Shown here: in pieces, positions 17,240 through 27,173 of the stretch
Position numbering within the stretch: the first letter of the stretch is position 1
Layout: every line of letters begins with the position of its first letter
Assembly: GCA_010672825.2 (NCBI GenBank)
Contig: JAAHFU020000001.1
Span: 496,001 to 560,000, forward strand
Length of the DNA stretch: 64,000 bases
Reading direction: 5' to 3'
From: Leptolyngbya sp. SIO1E4
Lineage (GTDB): Bacteria; Cyanobacteriota; Cyanobacteriia; Phormidesmidales; Phormidesmidaceae
Position numbers and translations under genes: made by a program
The notes under the pieces: generated by a model
Told to the model about the DNA's origin: nothing
What the model saw: the letters and a program-made list of their open reading frames with translations, nothing else
Databases searched by the model: none

Positions 17240-20200
17240 ATGAGTGCTGTGACATCTTCAACCAGCATCAGTACCGTAGCGATTCGCCGTCACATTGGCG
17301 TTTTGGTGCTAGCCGTAGCCGTCATTGTGATGGGGATATTTTTCATCCCTCGGCTCCCAGTCGATTTGCTGCCGTCCATCACCTATCCCCGCATTGGCGT
17401 CCGGTTAGATGCCCCTGGGGTATCACCAGAAGTCGCGGTGGATGAAATTACTCGACCGCTGGAACAAGGTTTAGCTGCGACTGAAGGCGTCGTACAAATC
17501 TATTCTCAAACGCGGGAAGGGCGCATCAGCATCGACCTTTTTTTTGAGCCTGGCGGCGATATTAACCAGGCATTAAATGACGCCACAGCCGCGTTGAATC
17601 GGGCGCGGGATGGCTTGCCTGACACCGTTGGCGAGCCCCGACTCTTTAAGTTTGATCCGTCACAACTGCCGGTGTATGAGATGGCACTCACCTCCCAGTC
17701 TTTAGCGGGAAGTGACTTGCGCATCTTTGCTGATGAGGAGCTGGCACGCGAGTTAAATACTCTTCCAGGTGTGGCCAGTGTGGATGTCTCTGGCGGTGTC
17801 CAAGAAGAGATTCAGGTCAATATCGACCCCAATCGATTGCAGGGGCTGGGGCTGGGGCTGACGGATGTGTTAGCGGCACTGGCAGACCGGAACCAGGACA
17901 CTTCAGGGGGGCGCATCCGAGGGGAGACATCAGAAACGCTAACGCGCGTGGTTGGACGCTTTAGCCGCGCTGAAGACATTCGCGCCCTACAGTTTGAGGT
18001 CGGCGACCCAGCACGCCCCCAACAGGTCTATTTGCGGGACTTTGCTGAAGTGGTCGATGGCATAGAAGAACAGCGGGTATTTGTCTCACTGAATGGCGCA
18101 CCTGCAGTCAAAGTGAGCGTGCAAAAGCAACCCGATGCCAACACCGTTTCTGTCGTCAGGGCAGTTAAAAACCGCATTGCAGAATTAGAGGCGGGTGGCC
18201 TCATCCCTGATGACATGGTGAGGAGCGTCACGCTAGATGAGTCCGTCTTTATTCGAAATGCCATTCGCAATGTGGCGATAGCTGGACTCACCGGAGCATC
18301 TCTGGCGGCGATCGCGGTGTTGTTTTTCCTGGGGTCTTTGCGCCAGACCCTGATTATTACCCTGGCAATTCCGCTAGCGACGCTGACGGCGATTGTTTTA
18401 ATGGGGGTGTTTGGCCTTTCCCTCAATGTGTTTAGTTTGGGCGGCTTGGCCCTTGGCGTTGGCATTGTGGTAGACAATTCCATCGTGATGTTGGAGAACA
18501 TTGCCCAAGGAACTGAGCCCCCCTCACGCACCGGCAATGGCAATGGCAATGGCACCACCACTCCGCCGCCAAGAGACGACATCATCACCCAGGCAGAGCA
18601 GAGCAGTCGCCAGTTAGAGTCAGCCCTGCTGGCCTCAACCACCACGAACCTGGTGTCGGTTTTACCCTTTTTGCTCATTGGCGGGTTTATCTCCCTGCTG
18701 TTCAACGAGCTGATTTTGACCATTAGCTTTGCCGTGGCGGCATCTTTGGTGGTGGCATTAACCATTGTCCCCACGTCGGCGGCGCGCCTGTTAGCCTTGC
18801 CAATTTCCAGCGGCATCCAGAATTTTGGGCCGATTCGGCAGTTTGATCGACGGTTGAAGGGGTTAACGCATCAATACCAGCGACTCTTAAGCAGGGTTCT
18901 CAGTCGTCGGCTTGGGGTGATTGCGATCGCAGTTCTTGTCTTAGGCGGCAGCAGCCTTTGGATGGTGAGCCGCATTCCCCAAGAAATTTTGCCGCGCATT
19001 GATACTGGGCAGGCAAGGCTCTTTGCTCAATTTCCCCCCGGTACCACCCTGACAAATAATCGAAAAGTCATGGATGCCGTCGATGAACTGCTGTTATCCC
19101 AACCAGAAACGGAGTATGTGTTCACAACAGCAGGAGGGTTTCTGTTTGCCAGCATCACCAGCGCCAATGCCCTCCGCGGTTCGGGCACCATCACCCTGAA
19201 GCCAGGCACCCCAGTGGAAACGTTTGTCAGCCGCATCAGTCAGGCCTTTAACGACCTGAATTTGGTAGACATTCGCCTGCGGCTGTCGCCTGAATCTGTC
19301 AGGGGGTTGATTCTCAGTAACTCCCCAGTGCGAGGGGCTGACATTGATATCATCCTGCAAAGTGCCGATAACGCCGCTCTGCAACAGGCTGGGCGGCAAC
19401 TCCTGCAAGTTTTGGACGCACAGGCAACACTGGCCAGTTTTCGTCCTGATGCTGATCCGCCTCAGCCAGAAACTCAAATTCGCCCCGACTGGGAACGAGC
19501 GGCAGACTTGGGGTTATCGGCTCAGGCCATTGGTAACACAGTGCAAACGCTCATCGATGGGTCGGTGCCGACTCAGCTACAGCGGGGCGATCGCCTGGTT
19601 GATATTCGCGTCCAGCTGCCGGAAGACGCCCTCGATAACCCCACCCAACTGCGCCAACTTCCCCTCTATACGGCGGCAGGTCAGCGGGTGCGGTTAGGAG
19701 ATCTAGCCCAGGTAGAACTGGGCCGCGCCCCTGGTGAGATTCAGCGGATTAACCAGCGCGGCGTTTTCATTTTGGCCGGTAGCTTGAGTGAAGGCGCCAC
19801 CCTGGGGGAAGCCATTCAAGAGGTCGATCAAATCCTGGCAACCGTTGACCTCCCAGCCGGAGTGACGATTTTGCCCAGTTCTAGCGCCGAGACTAATCGA
19901 GCGATTCAGGCTGCTTTGGTGACGTTGGGAGGGTTAGCGACGTTTCTGGTATTCACCGTCATGGCAGTGCAGTACAACTCGTTAATCGACCCGCTGATTA
20001 TCATGCTGACGGTTCCGCTGGCATTAGCCGGTGGGATTTTGGGCCTATTCATCACGCAAACGGCGATCGGGGCGACGGTCATTGTTGGGGCGGTGCTGCT
20101 GGTCGGTATTGTAGTGAACAACGCCATCATCTTGGTGGAGTTAGCCAACCAAATTCATCAGGCCACTGGGTGCGATCGCACGACCGCTATCCTCAAAGCT

Positions 20201-20482
20201 GCCCCTCAGCGCCTGCGCCCTATTTTGATGACCACCGTCACCACGGTACTTGGCTTATTTCCTTTGGCCCTTGGCATCGGGGATGGCTCAGAATTCTTGC
20301 AGCCCATGGGTATCGTGGTCTTTTCGGGACTGTCCCTGGCAACGCTGCTCACCCTGTTCATGATTCCCTGCTTCTACACGCTCCTCCATGATCCCTGGGG
20401 CAGCGATGGTTTCAATTCCAAACTCAAACATATGGGACTGACGTATTGGCCTCCTAAATCTCCCAACTCCGGGGGACTTTGA
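17240..20482 (+). CDS. RND superfamily efflux pump (AcrB/HAE-1-like)
   Basis: 1080 residues, the usual size, with 12 predicted membrane helices in two repeats: one near residues 14-32, a bundle at 340-540, one near 560, and a final bundle at 890-1040. Two large periplasmic loops contain porter-domain motifs. In TM4 the proton-relay segment reads GIVVDNSIVMLEN, so the AcrB Asp pair is Asp-Asn, a variant common in many RND pumps. A Gly/Asn/Thr-rich linker (about residues 432-447) lies in a cytoplasmic loop. With the preceding adaptor it should export hydrophobic compounds using the proton gradient; the substrate cannot be predicted. Confidence 0.94.
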   Translation: MSAVTSSTSISTVAIRRHIGVLVLAVAVIVMGIFFIPRLPVDLLPSITYPRIGVRLDAPGVSPEVAVDEITRPLEQGLAATEGVVQIYSQTREGRISIDLFFEPGGDINQALNDATAALNRARDGLPDTVGEPRLFKFDPSQLPVYEMALTSQSLAGSDLRIFADEELARELNTLPGVASVDVSGGVQEEIQVNIDPNRLQGLGLGLTDVLAALADRNQDTSGGRIRGETSETLTRVVGRFSRAEDIRALQFEVGDPARPQQVYLRDFAEVVDGIEEQRVFVSLNGAPAVKVSVQKQPDANTVSVVRAVKNRIAELEAGGLIPDDMVRSVTLDESVFIRNAIRNVAIAGLTGASLAAIAVLFFLGSLRQTLIITLAIPLATLTAIVLMGVFGLSLNVFSLGGLALGVGIVVDNSIVMLENIAQGTEPPSRTGNGNGNGTTTPPPRDDIITQAEQSSRQLESALLASTTTNLVSVLPFLLIGGFISLLFNELILTISFAVAASLVVALTIVPTSAARLLALPISSGIQNFGPIRQFDRRLKGLTHQYQRLLSRVLSRRLGVIAIAVLVLGGSSLWMVSRIPQEILPRIDTGQARLFAQFPPGTTLTNNRKVMDAVDELLLSQPETEYVFTTAGGFLFASITSANALRGSGTITLKPGTPVETFVSRISQAFNDLNLVDIRLRLSPESVRGLILSNSPVRGADIDIILQSADNAALQQAGRQLLQVLDAQATLASFRPDADPPQPETQIRPDWERAADLGLSAQAIGNTVQTLIDGSVPTQLQRGDRLVDIRVQLPEDALDNPTQLRQLPLYTAAGQRVRLGDLAQVELGRAPGEIQRINQRGVFILAGSLSEGATLGEAIQEVDQILATVDLPAGVTILPSSSAETNRAIQAALVTLGGLATFLVFTVMAVQYNSLIDPLIIMLTVPLALAGGILGLFITQTAIGATVIVGAVLLVGIVVNNAIILVELANQIHQATGCDRTTAILKAAPQRLRPILMTTVTTVLGLFPLALGIGDGSEFLQPMGIVVFSGLSLATLLTLFMIPCFYTLLHDPWGSDGFNSKLKHMGLTYWPPKSPNSGGL

Positions 20483-20497
20483 GCCAACTGCACACTG

Positions 20498-20601
20498 CTA
20501 TTGCATCTGAAGTGCTAGTCAGAACAATCGGATTTCCTGGAATCCTTATGCAGCCAGGGTTTGCTTTCTGCCTTCTGCTTTTTGCCTTCTGCCTTTTGCT
20601 A
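20498..20601 (+). repeat. Second dispersed repeat, copy 2 (uninterrupted)
   Basis: TATTGCATCTGAAGTGCTAGTCAG, then TTTCCTGGAATCCTTATGCAGCC, then pyrimidine-rich GCCTTCTGCTTTTTGCCTT units ending TTTTGCTATA. It matches copy 1 on both sides of the 96-bp insert there, with the junction dinucleotide CA in place of TA. Confidence 0.75.
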
Positions 20602-20635
20602 TATTGCCAAGCGTGGACACAGCCAGGGACTTGCT

Positions 20636-20753
20636 TATAGCAGTTTGCATGTGGATAAAGCACACCTTGCATGTGGATAAAGCACACCCTAGACCCCATG
20701 CCCTAGACCCGGTCTTGACCCAGATGTCCTGGACTCAACTGAACAAGGCTATA
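20636..20753 (+). mobile_element. TA-flanked MITE-like element, copy C (with internal duplication)
   Basis: Begins TA-TAGCAGTTTGCATGTGG and ends GAACAAGGCTA-TA. It is 118 bases because TTGCATGTGGATAAAGCACACC occurs twice in tandem; without that it would match the 96-base size. It lies between the RND pump and panB stop codons. Confidence 0.82.
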
Positions 20754-20767
20754 GTTGATGTCAACCA

Positions 20768-21571
20768 CTACTTCAATGCCCAGTTGTAAGAATGGTCGGC
20801 GCTAGGGTAAATGCCACTCCGGACTTCTTCAGCAAAGAGCCCTGCTGCTGCGGTGATACTTTCCTCCAACTGCGCATAGCGCTTGACAAACCTGGGAGAG
20901 TGACCGGTATGAAGACCCAGCATGTCAGCTGAGACAAGAACCTGACCATCGCAGTCAGGGCCAGCTCCGATGCCAATGGTAGGAACCTTCAGGGCAGCTG
21001 TCACCTCCCTGGCGACGACGCTGGGAATCGCCTCTAGAAGCATCGCGAAAACACCCGCGCTCTCCAATGCCAGCGCATCTTGAACCAGCGTTTCAGCCGC
21101 AGCCGTTGTCCTAGCCTGAACCTTGTTTCCGCCCAGCTGATGATAAGCCTGCGGGGTCAGGCCCAAGTGCCCCATCACCGGAATCCCCACTTTGGTGAGG
21201 TGCCTGACGAGTTCGTCATGCCGACCTTCTAGCTTTACAGCCTGAACACCGGCCTCCTTCATCAGCCTTCCAGCGTTTTGAATGCCCTCCCCAATCGTGT
21301 GATAAGACCCGAAGGGAAGATCACCCAAGACCAGTGCCCGCCGTGTAGCACGAACCACGATTTCACAGTGATACACCATCGCGTTCATGGTGACCGGAAT
21401 CGTCGTGTCATGGCCTTGCACAAAAATGCCTAATGTATCCCCAACCAGGAGCAATGGAATCCCCGCTTTGTCTAAGGCGGCAGCGGTCGGATAATCGTAC
21501 GCCGTCAGCATCGCGAACCGTTCCTTGCGAGCTTTGTAAGACCATACGTCCTGAATGGTGATGCGGGTCAT
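20768..21571 (-). CDS. panB: 3-methyl-2-oxobutanoate hydroxymethyltransferase
   Basis: First enzyme of the pantothenate branch: transfers a hydroxymethyl group from 5,10-methylene-THF to alpha-ketoisovalerate. Motifs: MLTAYDYPTAAALDKAGIPLLLVGDTLG, LVLGDLPFGSYH, VKLEGR, VMGHLGLTPQ and TIGIGAGPDCDGQVLV. At 267 residues it matches the family. It is the last gene of a minus-strand run cruP-sirB1-panB, 48 bases after sirB1, though no metabolic link to those genes is known. Confidence 0.96.
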   Translation of the reverse strand: MTRITIQDVWSYKARKERFAMLTAYDYPTAAALDKAGIPLLLVGDTLGIFVQGHDTTIPVTMNAMVYHCEIVVRATRRALVLGDLPFGSYHTIGEGIQNAGRLMKEAGVQAVKLEGRHDELVRHLTKVGIPVMGHLGLTPQAYHQLGGNKVQARTTAAAETLVQDALALESAGVFAMLLEAIPSVVAREVTAALKVPTIGIGAGPDCDGQVLVSADMLGLHTGHSPRFVKRYAQLEESITAAAGLFAEEVRSGIYPSADHSYNWALK

Positions 21572-21619
21572 CAGTATGAGAACCTCAAGTGTGGAAAGTC
21601 AAGCCTAATCTGGGGATGA

Positions 21620-22450
21620 TCACTCCTGCAGGGTTTGGTTGATTTGGCTAATTACCTGCTGAATTTCAAACGAATCTTGGGCATCAGGATGGTTGAGTAA
21701 GTAATACTTGAGATCTTCTCGGGCTTCGCCCAATTTTCCTTGGCGATAGTAGAGTAGTCCCCGATCGCGCCGTTCTAGCAAAGAGTCGGGCAGCAAAAGC
21801 AAAATGCGATCAATCACCGCAAAGGCGCGAGAAATATCTTGCTGTTGCAAATAAATCACTTTTAGATTCATCAAGATGCGCGCCAGGAAAGCACGCGGCC
21901 CAATGGGGTCTAAATGCCCCGTATGCAAACGGGCGGTTTGTCCGTAAACCGTTTTGATGCGATCGCGACAGTCTTCCTCGAACATAATTTCGCCCTTGTG
22001 GAAGGCATCGACGAAAATGGCCATTTCTTCCACAGTGGGCCGCACCAAAAAGTGTCCGGGCATCCCCACCCCCGCCATCGGGAAACCAATGCGCCGCGCC
22101 AATTCTAAGTACACCAGTGAGAGGGTAATGGGAATACCCGTTCGTCGGTCGAGCACCTGGTTCAAAAAGCTGTTGCGGGGGTCGTAATAGTCCTGACTGT
22201 TCCCCGCAAACCCTTGCGACTCAAAGAGGTATTCATTAATTGCCCGAATGGTTTTCAGGGGGTAGGCTTCCTCCGGTAGGCGATCGCGCAGCTGCAGCGC
22301 CATCGTATCTAGCTGGTGCAGGTAGGCCTGACTATCCAGATCAGGATATTCTTCCTGGGCAATGTAGAGGGCAGCAGCGGCTAAATTGATCGCGTCGTCG
22401 GGCTGCTGAATTTCTTGGCAAAAGCGATCGCGGGCTAAAGACTGGCTCAT
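21620..22450 (-). CDS. SirB1 family protein (transglutaminase-like plus TPR)
   Basis: 277 residues from the ATG at 22450. The N-terminal two thirds are a SirB1/transglutaminase-like domain (FLNQVLDRRTGIPITLSLVYLELARRIGFPMAGVGMPGHFLVRP); the C-terminal third has TPR-like helices (AFAVIDRILLLLPDSLLERRDRGLLYYRQGKLGEAREDLKYYL). Bacterial SirB1 proteins have no firmly established biochemistry. The start sits 2 bases after the cruP stop, with the GAAGGA ribosome-binding site inside the end of cruP, pointing to translational coupling; a longer reading from 22501 would overlap cruP and is less likely. Confidence 0.88.
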   Translation of the reverse strand: MSQSLARDRFCQEIQQPDDAINLAAAALYIAQEEYPDLDSQAYLHQLDTMALQLRDRLPEEAYPLKTIRAINEYLFESQGFAGNSQDYYDPRNSFLNQVLDRRTGIPITLSLVYLELARRIGFPMAGVGMPGHFLVRPTVEEMAIFVDAFHKGEIMFEEDCRDRIKTVYGQTARLHTGHLDPIGPRAFLARILMNLKVIYLQQQDISRAFAVIDRILLLLPDSLLERRDRGLLYYRQGKLGEAREDLKYYLLNHPDAQDSFEIQQVISQINQTLQE

Positions 22451-22452
22451 GG

Positions 22453-24015
22453 CTATCCTTCGTAGTCGCTGCCGGTTCCGTACCGTAATGCATCCACCCA
22501 ACGATAGTACCGATACCGCTGCTTTTCCGATAGTTGCTTCATCCAGGGCGCCACTGCTTGGGCAAGGGGATACATCGCCGTATAGCCCGCTAGGGCACTG
22601 TAGTGAGGCAGCCAGCGGGCGATCGCCCCCACACCGACTTGAGGCAACAATTTAGCGACCAATGCCGGATGTTTAACAGACGTACTCAGCAGCGTTTTTG
22701 CCAGGGCCGGAAACTGCACAACGTCCTGCAGAAATGGCTTGAGGGTAGCGTCTCCCAGAGCCGCCATATCCCCAAAGATGGTGCCTAAGGTGTGATTGAT
22801 GTGATCGGGGGGAAGCGATTGATTAACCCCCACTCGCATGGCTTCTTGAAACAGCCAGGTGACCGACAAATTAGGTTGGTAAGGCTGCAGCCAACTCAGT
22901 TCCCGCGCCGTCAAACAATCCTGCCGCAAGGCGTCATCGATGCCTGCGGTTAATCGAGACAAATGGCGAATCATCGCCCCGAAGCCGCCAAAGCTGAGCG
23001 GCGACTGACTGCCACTGCTGTCTCCCACCGGCAACATGCGCCCCCAAGGGTACGGCAAGGGGCTATGGCGATAGCAGGGGAAAAAGCCAAACAAGGCCCG
23101 TTTCACCGCCAGATCTGAGAGATCTACCCCCTGATAGTCCGGCAACAAAGCCCAATAGTCATCAAACAACGTTTCCAAACTGAGGCGATCGGGGTGCGCA
23201 TCCAAATAGGTAAAGAGATAGGTGGTACGACCATCCCGCGCAGGAAACGCCTCCCAAAAGTACTGACACTGATTACGTACCGGCGTGAAAGACACAATTA
23301 AGTCGCCCGTTTCATTCTGTTGAAACCCGTCAGCACAGGTACCAACCACCAGACAAACCCCATCTGGTTTACTCCCTTCACGGGCCTGCTGTAACAGCGG
23401 TGAAAAATGCCCCATAGCATCAATCAGCAGCCGGGTCGTGAAGCGAGTTTCTGCCGTTTCAACACAGACCCCATTGGGGTGCACGATCGCCCCTTGAAAG
23501 GCAGTCTGCTCGACCAATGTCCCCCCAGCCGCCAGGAAAGTTTGCTTGAGGGTTTCCAGTAAATAAACCGGGTCAACCCCAATATTCAACACGTCACGAA
23601 CCCAAAGCGGGTCGCTATCCCCAAATTGAATGCGCGCGGGATTATATTCAGTGGCGATCGCGGTTTCCAACTCGGCCTGATCAAGCAGGCCCAACTCCAC
23701 CAAATTATTTAACTCGTTGCGAGAGATATTCCATTCTTGGTCGCGCCCCCGTAACCTTCCCCGCTCTAAAACCGCCACACGCCAACCCCGCTGGGCCAGG
23801 GTCGCGCCGATCATAATCCCCAGGGTGCCTCCACAGATCACGACATCCCAATCAACGGTGGAAAGTGCCTCAGATGCCGTCGTTACAGCGGTAGGCGAGG
23901 TTAAGTTGCCTTGACGCAGGCGCTGCCAGCGATCGTCTACAGCCTTCAACCCCTGGAGACTTTGGGGTAAATGGGATAGCCAATGGGCCGTCTGTCGAGT
24001 GTTTACCGAAACCAT
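22453..24015 (-). CDS. cruP: CruP-type lycopene cyclase paralogue (FAD-dependent)
   Basis: About 520 residues. A Rossmann FAD motif DVVICGGTLGIMIGATLAQRGWRVAVLERG lies near residue 57, followed by GRDQEWNISRNEL, which I recognise from CruP proteins of cyanobacteria and plants (At2g32640). Further motifs: LLIDAMGHFSP and MLPVGDSSGSQSPLSFGGFGAM. CruP is related to the CruA lycopene cyclase but is reported to limit accumulation of 5,7-fused carotene epoxides and oxidative damage instead of being the main cyclase. I chose ATG 24015; a TTG two codons upstream also opens the frame. First gene of the cruP-sirB1-panB run. Confidence 0.85.
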   Translation of the reverse strand: MVSVNTRQTAHWLSHLPQSLQGLKAVDDRWQRLRQGNLTSPTAVTTASEALSTVDWDVVICGGTLGIMIGATLAQRGWRVAVLERGRLRGRDQEWNISRNELNNLVELGLLDQAELETAIATEYNPARIQFGDSDPLWVRDVLNIGVDPVYLLETLKQTFLAAGGTLVEQTAFQGAIVHPNGVCVETAETRFTTRLLIDAMGHFSPLLQQAREGSKPDGVCLVVGTCADGFQQNETGDLIVSFTPVRNQCQYFWEAFPARDGRTTYLFTYLDAHPDRLSLETLFDDYWALLPDYQGVDLSDLAVKRALFGFFPCYRHSPLPYPWGRMLPVGDSSGSQSPLSFGGFGAMIRHLSRLTAGIDDALRQDCLTARELSWLQPYQPNLSVTWLFQEAMRVGVNQSLPPDHINHTLGTIFGDMAALGDATLKPFLQDVVQFPALAKTLLSTSVKHPALVAKLLPQVGVGAIARWLPHYSALAGYTAMYPLAQAVAPWMKQLSEKQRYRYYRWVDALRYGTGSDYEG

Positions 24016-24143
24016 ATGCAAATTTACGAAGAAATAAAATCAGCAATTTATCTGAGGCCAACGCAAGAAAATTAAGAAAAAGTTAGGGAATCCAAGCCAT
24101 TTCTGAAATGTCACGAAAAAGGCCATTGTTCTAGGAAGACGCT

Positions 24144-24353
24144 ATGGCAAAGCCATCTCATCAGAAGACGCTGCGTAAAAATCCATTTTGGGCTTATCGT
24201 GATCCGATCTCAGGACAGTGGATAACGCTCATGCCGGACGCTCAGGGTCAAGAGTCAGCCACACAGTCGACCCTCACACCCCCAACTCAGCAACCCCAAA
24301 CTCAAGATAAACTCCGCACAGATTCTGGTCAGTCCGATATTTCTGCCCCATAA
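24144..24353 (+). CDS. Small conserved cyanobacterial protein
   Basis: 69 residues with a basic N-terminus (KPSHQKTLRKNPFWAYRDPISGQWITLMP) followed by a Gln/Thr/Pro-rich, probably disordered tail. The NPFWAYRDP...W core looks like a conserved cyanobacterial small-protein motif, but I know no function. It lies divergent from cruP (128 bases) and 59 bases before the peroxiredoxin gene on the same strand. A reading frame this short with a plausible codon pattern and a GGAAGACGCT leader is likely real. Confidence 0.55.
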   Translation: MAKPSHQKTLRKNPFWAYRDPISGQWITLMPDAQGQESATQSTLTPPTQQPQTQDKLRTDSGQSDISAP

Positions 24354-24412
24354 CCTGCCAAGATGCCTGCATAGATCCTAAACTTTTGTTAAGCGTTTAG
24401 GAACCTTTGAGG

Positions 24413-24970
24413 ATGAAATTATCTCGTCGTAGCTGGTTTATGCGGCTGTTTGCCTGGGGGTTAGCCCTTTTAGCCTGGAGTGCGGCAGCGCCTACCGCTC
24501 AGGCTCTGGGAGGCCCACAGCCTGCCATTGGCGAACCAGCCCCTACCTTTAGCCTACCGACCAATTCTGGGGATGGAGAAATCTCCCTGAGTGACTATCA
24601 AGGCCACTGGGTTGTGCTTTACTTCTATCCCCAAGACTTTACGTCTGGCTGCACCTTAGAAGCAAAACGGTTTCAGCAAAGCCTGGATGATTACCAAGCC
24701 TTAAATGCTCAGATCATCGGGGTGAGTGCCGATGATGTAGCCTCCCACGAAAGTTTTTGCGACGCTGAGGGGCTAGTGTTCCCACTGCTGTCCGATGAAA
24801 CCGGACAGGTCAGTCGTGCCTACGGTTCCTGGCTGACAGGTCGTTCCTTACGCCACACCTATCTGATTGATCCAGACGGTATTCTCCGCGAACGCTTCCT
24901 GGGTGTCCGCCCTGCCATCCACAGCCAAGAGGTTTTGATGACCTTAGAAGACTTGCAGAAGACTGTTTAG
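24413..24970 (+). CDS. Exported PrxQ/BCP-type peroxiredoxin
   Basis: About 185 residues. An N-terminal signal peptide (SRRSWFMRLFAWGLALLAWSAAAPTAQALGG; Arg pair and AQA-L cleavage site) precedes an AhpC-TSA/BCP domain starting IGEPAPTFSLPT. The peroxidatic Cys is in YPQDFTSGCTLEAKRF. The position five residues later, the resolving Cys in typical PrxQ, is Lys here; another Cys lies about 39 residues downstream (HESFCDAEG). The product should reduce peroxides in the lumen or periplasm using a thioredoxin-like donor. The ATG at 24413 is preferred over the TTG at 24407, with AGGA 10 bases upstream. Confidence 0.9.
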   Translation: MKLSRRSWFMRLFAWGLALLAWSAAAPTAQALGGPQPAIGEPAPTFSLPTNSGDGEISLSDYQGHWVVLYFYPQDFTSGCTLEAKRFQQSLDDYQALNAQIIGVSADDVASHESFCDAEGLVFPLLSDETGQVSRAYGSWLTGRSLRHTYLIDPDGILRERFLGVRPAIHSQEVLMTLEDLQKTV

Positions 24971-25137
24971 CCATCAATCTCCAGACATCAATACTCCTGC
25001 CGAAGCAGGATTCGATCGCAACATTTACCGGGGTGAGTTTTGATCACACTGTATTGGCCATGCGAGCGTTACTCCATTGCCCCCTTCAGTTCGTAGAATT
25101 GGATTAGTCGCTAATAAACTGAGGATTAATTAACCAT

Positions 25138-25377
25138 ATGCAAACCTTGGCGCTGACCAACGACAACGTAGAAACCGTTTTAGATGAGATGCGACCTTAT
25201 CTCATGGCAGACGGTGGCAATGTTGAACTTGTAGAAATCGATGGCCCGGTGGTGCGTCTGCGCCTCCAGGGGGCTTGCGGCTCTTGCCCTAGCTCCACCA
25301 TGACCTTGCGCATGGGGATTGAGCGACGCCTCCGTGAGTTTATTCCCGAAATCGCTGAAGTTGAGCAGGTTGTCTAG
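25138..25377 (+). CDS. nfu: NifU-like C-terminal domain (Nfu) Fe-S scaffold
   Basis: 79 residues, the short cyanobacterial/plastid-type Nfu (CnfU). [24 protein letters not shown] and [23 protein letters not shown] with the CxxC cluster-binding pair are diagnostic. It carries a transient [2Fe-2S] or [4Fe-4S] cluster to apoproteins, including photosystem I partners in phototrophs. Single gene with a strong terminator downstream. Confidence 0.96.
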   Translation: MQTLALTNDNVETVLDEMRPYLMADGGNVELVEIDGPVVRLRLQGACGSCPSSTMTLRMGIERRLREFIPEIAEVEQVV

Positions 25378-25407
25378 CTCAGCTAACAAACACTGATTTG
25401 ACAACTG

Positions 25408-25444
25408 GGAAAGAGGCTCGATCGCACGGATTGGGCCTCTTTCC
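25408..25444 (+). terminator. Stem-loop after nfu
   Basis: GGAAAGAGGC (25408-25417) pairs perfectly with GCCTCTTTCC (25435-25444) over a 17-base loop, 31 bases after the nfu stop. The T-rich side of the stem supplies a weak U tract. Confidence 0.7.
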
Positions 25445-25610
25445 TTATGGAGAATATAGAGAATCACGAAATACCAGAATTGTTTCGGCAGGCGGGCACT
25501 GCCCACCGTCCCTCAGATAAGCGCCATTCAACATTAGGGATGCTGGGACGTTTCGGCAGTCGCGATTACAGTTAGGCTGGTATCCTTGACAATTGGCAAA
25601 GGCAGAATAG

Positions 25611-26933
<1,323 letters not shown>

Positions 26934-26964
26934 CGAGGTTTAAAAGGGCTGCGAGTATGGTTAT

Positions 26965-26981
26965 CGCGAAGTAGCTTCGCG
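26965..26981 (+). terminator. Short hairpin after serS
   Basis: CGCGAAG-TAG-CTTCGCG, a perfect 7-base stem with a 3-base loop, 32 bases after the serS stop. A CTTTTTTAG run follows about 18 bases later. Possible weak terminator. Confidence 0.4.
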
Positions 26982-27137
26982 GCATTAAGAGAGCTGCAAG
27001 CTTTTTTAGGGAAGGGGGTTTATTGTGCCTTCTGCCCTTTGATATATGAGCTTGCAGCGGTTCCAGTCAACTAATTTTGTCTTGACGAGGCCTAAATCAA
27101 TCGCAACTCTCCCATGAGAGAAAGATTAGAAAGATAC

Positions 27138-27153
27138 AATACATAAATGTATT
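27138..27153. promoter_or_regulatory. Palindrome AATACAT-AA-ATGTATT upstream of rseP
   Basis: Perfect 7-base arms with a 2-base spacer, ending 20 bases before the rseP ATG and overlapping a TACAAT word at 27135-27140 that could be a -10 element. It could be an operator over the promoter; no regulator is identified. Confidence 0.3.
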
Positions 27154-27173
27154 TGTTTTAGCACTGAGAGTTT

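Noticed and set aside
18028-18816. Long minus-strand open frame opposite the RND pump
   Set aside because: It is a shadow of a GC-rich coding region; composition is low-complexity Thr/Ser/Met text and the sense strand encodes clear RND motifs.
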